DNA of 29,059 nucleotides from NCBI GenBank assembly GCA_046729975.1, contig JBKPHS010000100.1, forward strand, positions 1 through 29,059, given 5' to 3'. Below are positions 23,710 through 29,059 of the stretch, one piece after another. Origin of the DNA: JBKPHS01 sp046729975 (lineage in GTDB: Bacteria; Actinomycetota; Thermoleophilia; Solirubrobacterales; Thermoleophilaceae). Numbering within the stretch: position 1 is the stretch's first letter; every line of letters begins with the position of its first letter. Both the position numbers and the translations under genes were made by a program. The notes under the pieces are model-generated. The model searched no databases and was not told where the DNA came from. It worked only from the letters and a program-made list of their open reading frames with translations.

Positions 23710-24380
23710 CGGAACAGCTCTCGCACGCGCGCGGCATCTACCGGGCCCGCGAAGGCCTGGCGGCCGGCCCGCAGCCCCAGCGCGACATCGGCCTGCGCCA
23801 GTCCACCTTCCACGTCGTGGGTGACGACGACCCGGCTACGGCCGCTCGAGCGGCCGATCAGCGGCTCGAGCAGCTCGGCCCCGCCGGGGTCGAGTCCGGC
23901 ACCGGGCTCGTCGAGCAGCAGCAGCGGCGGGTCGTGGAGGACGGCTCGCGCGGCTGCCAGGCGCTGAACCATTCCGCGCGAGAGCTCGCGCACCGGGTCG
24001 TTAGCGCGCCGTTCCATGCCGACAGCCCGCAGCACCTCTTCGACGCGCTGCTCGCACACGCGGTAGAGGCGGGCCTGGAAGCGCAGGTTCTGCCGTCCCG
24101 AGAGCTCGCGGTAGAGCAGCGGCTCGTGCCCGATGTAGCCGATCCGGCCGCGCACGCGCCAAGTCTCCGCCGGCAGCTCGGCGCCGAGCACGCACGCGCT
24201 CCCCGCGTGGGGCCGCAGCAGGCCTGCGATCACTCGCAGCAGCGTGCTCTTGCCGGCGCCGTTCGGACCGAACACGACGAGGCTGCGGCCCCCCTGCAGC
24301 TCCACGCTCACCCCCGCGAGTGCCAACCGCTCTCCGAAGCGCCGCTCCACGCCCGCGAGCGCGAGCGCCGGCTCACTCAC
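23706..24380 (-). CDS. ccmA: Heme exporter ATP-binding subunit CcmA
   Basis: ABC-type ATPase, 224 residues, for the CcmABCD complex. Walker A is GPNGAGKST (38-46), the Q-loop region follows GYIGHEPLLYRELSGRQNL, which is characteristic for CcmA, the signature is LSRGMVQRLAAARA, Walker B is LLLLDEPGAGLDP and the switch His is in VVTHDVEGG. All catalytic elements are intact. In the known pathway ATP hydrolysis releases holo-CcmE rather than moving heme across the membrane. The GTG start at 24380 overlaps the mogA stop by eight bases, linking the ccm genes to the molybdenum cofactor genes upstream. Confidence 0.94.
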   Translation of the reverse strand: MSEPALALAGVERRFGERLALAGVSVELQGGRSLVVFGPNGAGKSTLLRVIAGLLRPHAGSACVLGAELPAETWRVRGRIGYIGHEPLLYRELSGRQNLRFQARLYRVCEQRVEEVLRAVGMERRANDPVRELSRGMVQRLAAARAVLHDPPLLLLDEPGAGLDPGGAELLEPLIGRSSGRSRVVVTHDVEGGLAQADVALGLRAGRQAFAGPVDAARVRELFR

Positions 24381-24837
24381 GCTCGAGCGTCTCCGCGGCG
24401 TGCCGGAGCGTCGGCTCGACCACCGGCCAGGACTGCCGCACGCCCTTCGGCGAGCCGGGGAAGTTCACGATCAGCGTGCGCCCGCGCACCCCCGATATCC
24501 CGCGCGTAAGGATCCCGAGCGGAGTGTGCTCGCGGGACTCGACTCGGATCGCTTCCGCGAAGCCGGGCGCCTCCCGCTCGATCACGTCCCGCGTGGCCTC
24601 CGGCGTGACGTCGTCGATGGTCAGGCCCGTCCCGCCCGTTGTGAACACGAAGCGCACGCCCTCGTTGTCCGCCAGGCGCTTGAGAGTGCCCGCGATCGCC
24701 TCCCGCTCGTCGGGCACGATCTCATGACTCACCTCCAGCCCGGCCCGCTCGCAGAGCTCCACGAGCGCCGCGCCCGAGACGTCCTCGCTCGAGCCGCGCG
24801 AGACCGAGGTCGAAATGGTCAGAACGGCCGCGCGCAT
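24373..24837 (-). CDS. mog: Molybdopterin adenylyltransferase MogA/MoaB family
   Basis: Cytoplasmic protein of 154 residues in the MoaB/Mog family, which adenylylates molybdopterin before molybdate insertion. Family motifs are VLTISTSVSRGSSEDVSG at the N-terminus, the MPT-binding FTTGGTGLTIDDVTPEAT in the centre and the terminal NFPGSPKGVRQSW, where Pro-Gly-Ser-Pro-Lys contacts the pterin phosphate. Length fits the short MogA/MoaB type rather than the long MoeA/Cnx1 type. The ATG at 24837 precedes the first strand; the frame is open further upstream into non-family sequence that overlaps moaC's end. It follows moaC by ten bases and overlaps ccmA by eight. Confidence 0.92.
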   Translation of the reverse strand: MRAAVLTISTSVSRGSSEDVSGAALVELCERAGLEVSHEIVPDEREAIAGTLKRLADNEGVRFVFTTGGTGLTIDDVTPEATRDVIEREAPGFAEAIRVESREHTPLGILTRGISGVRGRTLIVNFPGSPKGVRQSWPVVEPTLRHAAETLERE

Positions 24838-24847
24838 CGGGCGCAGG

Positions 24848-25348
24848 TTATGCCGGGCGGCGCCAGTCCTCCTTGCCGCCCGTCTTCTCGAGCAATCGCA
24901 GCTCGCCGATCTCGACACCGCGCTCGAGGCCCTTGACCATGTCGTAGACGGTCAGCGCGGCGACCGCGCACGCGGTCAGGGCCTCCATCTCGACGCCCGT
25001 CTGCGCACTCGTCCGGGCCTCCGCCTGGACGGCGACGCGCCCCGCGCCCGGGTCGACGGCGATCGCCACGTCGACGAACGACAGCGGCAGCGGATGGCAG
25101 AGCGGTATGAGGTCGGCCGTCCGCTTGGCGGCCTGGATCCCCGCTATCCGGGCCGCGCCGATCACATCGCCCTTCGGCGCGTCGCGGGCGGCCACCGCCT
25201 GCGCGGTGTCGGGCGCCATCAGGACCACGGCCTCGGCCACCGCGCGGCGGTCGCTTACCGCCTTGCCGCCCACGTCCACCATGCGGGCGCGGCCCTCGTC
25301 GTCGACGTGAGAGAGCTCGGCGATGGCTAAGGCCCTAAGCGGGCGCAA
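24848..25348 (-). CDS. moaC: Cyclic pyranopterin monophosphate synthase
   Basis: MoaC, 166 residues, converts the cyclo-GTP product of MoaA to cyclic pyranopterin monophosphate, the second reaction of molybdenum cofactor synthesis. Visible motifs: LSHVDDEGRARMVDVGGKAVSDRRA at the N-terminus, the active-site block KRTADLIPLCHPLPLS, and TGVEMEALTACAVAALTVYDM with the conserved Asp. The C-terminal EKTGGKEDW holds the catalytic Lys region. The only start that preserves the N-terminal family segment is the TTG at 25348, which overlaps the met8-like gene by 14 bases; no clear ribosome-binding site precedes it, so translation is probably coupled. moaA, moaE and moeA are not in the window. Confidence 0.94.
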   Translation of the reverse strand: MRPLRALAIAELSHVDDEGRARMVDVGGKAVSDRRAVAEAVVLMAPDTAQAVAARDAPKGDVIGAARIAGIQAAKRTADLIPLCHPLPLSFVDVAIAVDPGAGRVAVQAEARTSAQTGVEMEALTACAVAALTVYDMVKGLERGVEIGELRLLEKTGGKEDWRRPA

Positions 25349-26075
25349 CCGAGCGCTGCGCAGCGGCGATGAGGTCGCGCACCGCCTGCTCGTCGCCCTC
25401 CCGAAGCAGCTCGACCGGGTCGGGGTCGCCGTTCACGATCGACTCGAAGAACTCCTTGCGGTCCTGGTACGTGGGCAGCGTGGCCTTGGCCCACCCGCGC
25501 ACCTCGTTGAGCACCTCCGCGAGACGCGCGTACGGATCGCCGTACTCCTCGGCGATCTCCGCCTTGATGCGCTTCGCGAGCGCCGGGCTCGCCCCGGCCG
25601 TGGAGATCGCGATGGCGAGCGGGCCGGACCGGAAGATCGCCGGCAGGATGAAGTTGCAGAGCGGCGGGACGTCCACGACGTTCACCAGCATCGCCCGGCG
25701 CTCCGCGTCTTCGTAGACGCGGATGTTCACATCCGTGTCGCTGGTTGCGGCGATCACCATGAACGTGCCCTCGAGGTCCTCCGGACCCGCATACTCCCGG
25801 CGCTCCCACCGGATCGAGCCCTCGTCCGCGAGGTCGCGCAGCGGGTCGATCGCATCCGGGGAAATCAGCGTCACGTCCCCGTCGCAGGCGAGCAGCCCCT
25901 CAACCTTCTCGAGCCCGACGTCGCCGCCGCCGACGACCACGCAGCGGCGGCCGGCGAGCCTGAGGCAGGCGATGTAGAACGGCGTGTCCAGCATGCCTTG
26001 CACGCAGCTCTGGTCGCAGATGTCCCTGCGGAGCTGGCAGACGCATTCCTTTCCTGCGTAGGCCTGAGCGGGCAT
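25335..26075 (-). CDS. Precorrin-2 dehydrogenase / sirohydrochlorin ferrochelatase-like (Met8/CysG-N)
   Basis: Bifunctional or single-step siroheme enzyme of 246 residues, related to Met8p and the N-terminal half of CysG; it oxidises precorrin-2 with NAD to sirohydrochlorin and may insert iron. The NAD motif CVVVGGGDVGLEKVEGLL and the catalytic-Asp segment NVVDVPPLCNFILPAI are present, followed by GPLAIAISTAGASPALAKRI, all typical. The first 27 residues are unusual: Cys11, Cys13, Cys20 and Cys24 (C-x-C-x6-C-x3-C). A second ATG (25994, MLDTPFYIACL) would start exactly at the family N-terminus and remove them. It works on precorrin-2 made by the CobA domain. It is the first gene of a ten-gene apparent transcript down to 19031. 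Confidence 0.88.
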   Translation of the reverse strand: MPAQAYAGKECVCQLRRDICDQSCVQGMLDTPFYIACLRLAGRRCVVVGGGDVGLEKVEGLLACDGDVTLISPDAIDPLRDLADEGSIRWERREYAGPEDLEGTFMVIAATSDTDVNIRVYEDAERRAMLVNVVDVPPLCNFILPAIFRSGPLAIAISTAGASPALAKRIKAEIAEEYGDPYARLAEVLNEVRGWAKATLPTYQDRKEFFESIVNGDPDPVELLREGDEQAVRDLIAAAQRSVAPA

Positions 26076-26088
26076 GGCTGTCCAAGTC

Positions 26089-26094
26089 TAGGCT
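26089..26094 (+). promoter_or_regulatory. Candidate -10 box for a leaderless aminopeptidase transcript
   Basis: TAGGCT ends eight bases before the aminopeptidase ATG, the spacing expected if transcription starts at the start codon, as is common in actinomycetes. There is no ribosome-binding site in this 27-base divergent gap, which supports leaderless initiation. No -35 box is evident. Confidence 0.35.
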
Positions 26095-26102
26095 CTCGGG
26101 AC

Positions 26103-27053
26103 ATGGGCGATCTGGAGCGCGCCATCAGGGCGGTCGTGCGGGACTGCCTGGGCGTGGCGGGCGGCGAGGAGCTGCTCGTGGTCTGCGACCCGGAGACCCG
26201 CGACCTTGCCGAGCGGCTGCGCGAGGAGGGCGAGCTCGCCGGCGCCGACGCGGTGCTGGCGCTGATGGAGAAGCGCGCCACCGACGGGACCGAGCCGCCG
26301 GCAACCGTCGCGGGGGCAATGGCAGCCGCGGGCGCGGTGCTCGCGCCGACCTCGCGCTCGCTCAGCCATACGGCTGCGCGGCGGGCCGCGACGGAGCGCG
26401 GCGTGCGAATCGCCACTCTCCCGGGCGTAACCGAGGACATGCTCGCGCGGGTGATGAGCGCCGACATGGAGGAGCTGCGGCGCCGCAGTCACGCGGTGGC
26501 CGACGTCCTGACAGCCGGATCGGAGGCGCAGATCAGGTGCGCCAACGGAAGCGACCTGCGGGTGGCGCTCGAGGGGCGCAGCGGAATCGCCGACACCGGG
26601 GACCTCCGTCACGAGGGAGCCTTCGGCAACCTCCCCTGCGGTGAGGGCTTCATCGCGCCGGTGGAGGGTCGGACCGAAGGCCGGCTCGTGATCGACGGCT
26701 CGCTTGCGGCCATCGGCCGGGTTGAGAAGCCCGTCGACATGACGGTCGAGGCGGGCCACCTGGTTGCGGCCTCCGGGGAGCTTGGCAAGCGCTTCGTGGA
26801 CCTGCTTCGCGCGCACGGCCCCGAGGGCACGAACGTCGCCGAGCTAGGTGTTGGAACGAACGAGCGGGCCACGCTCACGGGCCTGGTGCTCGAGGACGAG
26901 AAGATCCTCGGCACCGTTCACGTCGCCTTCGGCGCCTCAGCCGCTATCGGCGGCACCGTGCAGGTGCCGATCCACCTCGACTGCGTCGTCACCCGCCCGA
27001 GCGTCGAGGTGGACGGACAGGAGGTCCTGCGCGAGGGCGACCTGCTGGTCTGA
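26103..27053 (+). CDS. M29-like aminopeptidase (AmpS/AmpT family)
   Basis: Cytoplasmic metallopeptidase-like protein of 316 residues, similar to the thermophilic M29 aminopeptidases (AmpT, AmpS), which are usually 370-410 residues and use two metal ions. This copy is somewhat short. Likely ligands are Glu in the signature NLPCGEGFIAPVEG, Glu in VAELGVGTNE, His in GTVHVAFG and the His-x-Asp pair in PIHLDCVV, so the metal site looks complete. The N-terminal ~120 residues form the expected alpha/beta domain with DILARVMSAD-type helices. Related proteins include ring-cleaving 2,5-dihydroxypyridine dioxygenase (NicX), so peptidase activity is not certain. It diverges from the met8-like gene after 27 bases and converges with the aldehyde dehydrogenase with a four-base gap. 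Confidence 0.88.
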   Translation: MGDLERAIRAVVRDCLGVAGGEELLVVCDPETRDLAERLREEGELAGADAVLALMEKRATDGTEPPATVAGAMAAAGAVLAPTSRSLSHTAARRAATERGVRIATLPGVTEDMLARVMSADMEELRRRSHAVADVLTAGSEAQIRCANGSDLRVALEGRSGIADTGDLRHEGAFGNLPCGEGFIAPVEGRTEGRLVIDGSLAAIGRVEKPVDMTVEAGHLVAASGELGKRFVDLLRAHGPEGTNVAELGVGTNERATLTGLVLEDEKILGTVHVAFGASAAIGGTVQVPIHLDCVVTRPSVEVDGQEVLREGDLLV

Positions 27054-27057
27054 GCGA

Positions 27058-28668
27058 CTAGCTCCGAAAGACGTCGCGCAGGGTCTTCGCGCCGAGCCTG
27101 GCGATCGGCACGGCGCCGCGCCGCAGCGCGCCCAGCTTGTCCGCGTCGCGCCCGTAGAGCAGCTGCGCCGAGGCGCGCATCGCCTTGGCGAGCGAGCCGT
27201 CGTAGGGATGCCACCAGAAGTCGCGCGTGCGCGACGGCTCCCAGGACACGAGCTTGATGTCTACGCACTCGTAGAAGCCGAACTTCGAGTGCGAGCGGCC
27301 GAGGCCCGAGTGCTTCACGCCGCCCCAGGAGCACTGGCAGGCGCCGTGCGAGTACATGTGGTCGTTGATCCAGACCATCCCGGCCTGGAGGCGCCTGGCG
27401 ATCAGCTCGGCCTTTCCGCGGTCGAGCGTCCAGACTGAGGCGCCGAGGCCGAACTCGGAGTCGTTGGCGAGCCGGATCGCCTCCTCCTCGTCAGGCACGG
27501 TCACGATCGGCACGACGGGGCCGAAGATCTCCTCGCGCATGATGCGCATGTCATGGGTCACGCCGGTCAGCACGGCGGGCGCGTAGAAGTGACCGCTCAT
27601 CCCGGGCACGTCGACCGGGCCGCCGCAGTGCAGCTCGGCGCCGCTCGCGACCGCGTCGTCCACCAGCTCCTTGACGAGCTCGAACTGGTCGCGCGAGACC
27701 ATCGGGCCGATCTCCGTGTCGCCCGACAGGGGATCCCCCACGCGCAGCTCGCGGGCGCCGCGGACCACGCCCTCGACGAAGCGGTCGGCCACCTCACGGT
27801 GCACGTAGACGCGCTCGATGCCCGAGCAGGTCTGGCCGGCGTTCGCGAAGCCGCCCCAGAGGCAGCCGGAGATCGCGTTTGCCAGGTTCGCGTCGGGGAG
27901 CACGACCTGCGGATCCTTGCCGCCCAGCTCGAGCACGCAGCCCTTCATCCGCTCGGCGCAGGCCACGCCCACGCCGCGGCCGACCTCGACCGATCCCGTG
28001 AAGAAGATCTTCGCGGCGCTCGACTCGACGAGTGCCCGGCCGACCGCGCCGCCGCCGTGCACCGTCCTGACGAGCCCCTCCGGCACGCCTGCGCGCTCGA
28101 ACACCTCCTGGATCTTCTGGCCGATCAGCGGCGTGAGCGAGGCCGGCTTGAGGACCACCCCGTTGCCGCAGGCGAGCGCGATGGCCACCTCGCCGAAGGG
28201 AATCGACCAGGGGTAGTTCCAGGGCGCGATCACCCCCACGACGCCAAGCGGGTCGTACGAGAAGTGGTTGCGCTTCTGGATCAGGAAGACCTGCGGCGTC
28301 TTGATCTTCTCGTCGGCGAGGATCTCCTCCGCGTTGCGCGCAATCCAGTGGAGGGCGTCGATCGTCGGCAGGAGCTCCATCACGTAGGCCTCGTTGATCG
28401 GCTTGCCCTGCTCCCGGCTGAGCAGAGCCGCGAGATCCTCGATGTCGTCGATGATCACCTGTGCGGCGCGGCGCATGTAGCGGGCGCGGTCCGCGATCGG
28501 AAGCTGCGCCCAGAAGGGCTGCACCGAGGCCACGTCGTCTACCACCGCCTGGACCTCCTCCGGGAGGAGCGTCGGAACGGCGCCGACGCGCTCACCCGTG
28601 GCGGGGTTTAAGGACTCGAGCTCGCGCGGCTTCGCGTCGACCGGGGCTGTCTCGACGGCTGCTTCCAT
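27058..28668 (-). CDS. Aldehyde dehydrogenase (NAD(P)-dependent)
   Basis: NAD(P)-dependent aldehyde dehydrogenase, 536 residues, about 40-60 longer than most ALDH proteins because of a C-terminal extension. The cofactor segment VIAPWNYPWSIPFGE, the lysine in LKPASLTP, FFTGSVEVGRGV, the general-base Glu in LELGGKDP and the nucleophile Cys in AGQTCSGIERVYV are all present, as are EEIFGPVVP and SGLGRSHSKFG. The extension (about residues 475-536, SRTRDFWWHPYDGSL and an Arg/Ala-rich tail) follows the oligomerisation strand and may bind a membrane or partner. The ATG at 28668 has AGGAGG six bases upstream, a strong start. The true substrate is unknown. The leader upstream carries a GTGCGC/GCGCAC inverted repeat (28705-28725). 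Confidence 0.95.
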   Translation of the reverse strand: MEAAVETAPVDAKPRELESLNPATGERVGAVPTLLPEEVQAVVDDVASVQPFWAQLPIADRARYMRRAAQVIIDDIEDLAALLSREQGKPINEAYVMELLPTIDALHWIARNAEEILADEKIKTPQVFLIQKRNHFSYDPLGVVGVIAPWNYPWSIPFGEVAIALACGNGVVLKPASLTPLIGQKIQEVFERAGVPEGLVRTVHGGGAVGRALVESSAAKIFFTGSVEVGRGVGVACAERMKGCVLELGGKDPQVVLPDANLANAISGCLWGGFANAGQTCSGIERVYVHREVADRFVEGVVRGARELRVGDPLSGDTEIGPMVSRDQFELVKELVDDAVASGAELHCGGPVDVPGMSGHFYAPAVLTGVTHDMRIMREEIFGPVVPIVTVPDEEEAIRLANDSEFGLGASVWTLDRGKAELIARRLQAGMVWINDHMYSHGACQCSWGGVKHSGLGRSHSKFGFYECVDIKLVSWEPSRTRDFWWHPYDGSLAKAMRASAQLLYGRDADKLGALRRGAVPIARLGAKTLRDVFRS

Positions 28669-28704
28669 GGGCTTCCTCCTGCCGGGTGGACACAATTCTT
28701 GCGG

Positions 28705-28745
28705 GTGCGCGCGTTCGCGGCGCACATCGAACCACTGGTACGGTT
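28705..28745. promoter_or_regulatory. Inverted repeats in the ALDH/zinc-ribbon divergent region
   Basis: Two short inverted repeats lie between the divergent starts at 28668 and 28760: GTGCGC/GCGCAC around nine bases (28705-28725) and AACC/GGTT around eight bases (28730-28745). Either may be an operator. In GC-rich DNA repeats of this length also arise by chance. Confidence 0.3.
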
Positions 28746-28759
28746 GTTTCAGGACTCGA

Positions 28760-28930
28760 ATGACACCGACTTCCGACTCGGCTCCCACCCGGCGCCGCCG
28801 GCCCCGGGCGATAAGGGCGCTTGCATGCGCCAAGTGTGGCGCGCGCTACTACAGCGCCGCGGCGGCCGCCCTGCTGGCGCGGGGCCAGCGCTGCGAGCGC
28901 TGCGGATGTCCGCTCGGCCGGGGTCTCTAG
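28760..28930 (+). CDS. Small zinc-ribbon protein, hypothetical
   Basis: A 56-residue basic protein. The first ~20 residues form a Ser/Thr/Pro/Arg tail with RRRRPR at 11-16, and the rest is a minimal zinc ribbon: C23-A-K-C26 and C45-E-R-C48, with an Ala-rich helix between the knuckles (AAAAALLARG). The four cysteines should bind one zinc ion. The ATG at 28760 has AGGA five bases upstream. I do not recognise a named family. Small basic zinc ribbons often bind nucleic acid or ribosomes, but that is not shown here. It diverges from the aldehyde dehydrogenase and converges on the partial GNAT-like gene with ten bases between. Confidence 0.65.
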   Translation: MTPTSDSAPTRRRRPRAIRALACAKCGARYYSAAAAALLARGQRCERCGCPLGRGL

Positions 28931-28940
28931 CGCCTCAGCC

Positions 28941-29059
28941 TCAGGCGGCGTGGCGGGCGTCGCGCCGCAGCCGCGCGTACACGACCCAGTGCCCGTCCTC
29001 GACGGTCTGCACTGTCGATCCGAGCGCCTCCATCACGCGCAGCATCGGAACGTTGCGGT
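28941..29059 (-). CDS. C-terminal end of a GNAT-type acetyltransferase (partial)
   Basis: Only the last 38 codons are inside the window; the 5' part lies beyond base 29059. The visible start RNVPMLRVMEALGSTVQTVE resembles the final motif of GNAT N-acetyltransferases, where an Asn-x-Pro-Met-Leu-Arg-Val helix contacts acetyl-CoA and is followed by the last beta strand (WVVYARLR). The stop is TGA at 28941-28943. The call is tentative because the catalytic core is not visible. Confidence 0.6.
   Translation of the reverse strand, partial: RNVPMLRVMEALGSTVQTVEDGHWVVYARLRRDARHAA

Overview
The window looks like a chromosomal segment of a high-GC actinomycete, most likely class Thermoleophilia (Solirubrobacterales/Gaiellales-like). 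This is an inference from GTG and TTG starts, densely overlapping gene pairs, F420-type oxidoreductases and the general protein flavour. No rRNA or other taxonomic marker is present. Most of the sequence is coding, and the longest gene-free stretches are about 220-260 bases.

Layout. (1) 118-4278: an MMPL-family exporter (-) faces a sensor kinase/response regulator pair (+) across a short intergenic region carrying a perfect 10-bp inverted repeat. (2) 4240-7729: a segment bounded on the right by an intact tRNA-Arg(CCT) gene and on the left by a 44-base copy of that tRNA's 3' part (41/44 matches). Just inside each end lies a similar 19-base TGTACCCA-type repeat. It holds an NmrA-like reductase, an alpha/beta hydrolase, an F420/nitroreductase-family protein and small membrane proteins, but no recombinase. 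I read it as the remnant of a tRNA-integrated element. (3) 7753-9971: a conserved-looking hypothetical protein, a GalT-like uridylyltransferase and a TlpA-like lipoprotein thioredoxin (all -). (4) 10192-12687: a DEAD/DEAH helicase whose motor appears interrupted by an acidic insert. (5) 12684-16607 (-): hemC, a cobA-hemD fusion, a SAM hydroxide adenosyltransferase and birA, each overlapping the next by four bases. (6) 16709-19011 (+): a 14-codon ORF coupled to a MocA-like nucleotidyltransferase, then a large FAD dehydrogenase. (7) 19031-26075 (-): one apparent transcript of met8/cysG-N, moaC, mogA, ccmA, ccmB, ccmC, ccmD, hemA, a maleate isomerase-like gene and a frameshifted luciferase-like (LLM) oxidoreductase. 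(8) 26103-29059: an M29-like aminopeptidase (+), an aldehyde dehydrogenase (-), a 56-residue zinc-ribbon protein (+) and the C-terminal end of a GNAT-like gene (-).

How the genes work together. Sections 5 and 7 form a cofactor region. HemA starts tetrapyrrole synthesis from glutamyl-tRNA. HemC and HemD make uroporphyrinogen III. The CobA domain and the Met8-like protein can divert it to precorrin-2 and siroheme. CcmABCD handle heme for cytochrome c maturation. MoaC and MogA (with a MocA-like protein nearby) serve molybdenum cofactor. The hemA and hemC/hemD blocks are separated by about 4.2 kb of unrelated redox/catabolic genes. hemB, hemL, ccmE, ccmF and ccmH are not in the window.

Most interesting points: the integrase-less tRNA-flanked segment that also supplies the stop codon of the response regulator, the split helicase motor, the mini-ORF before the nucleotidyltransferase, the cysteine cluster at the N-terminus of the Met8-like protein, and the frameshift in the LLM oxidoreductase. 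I did not find a clearly new defence, CRISPR or biosynthetic system.
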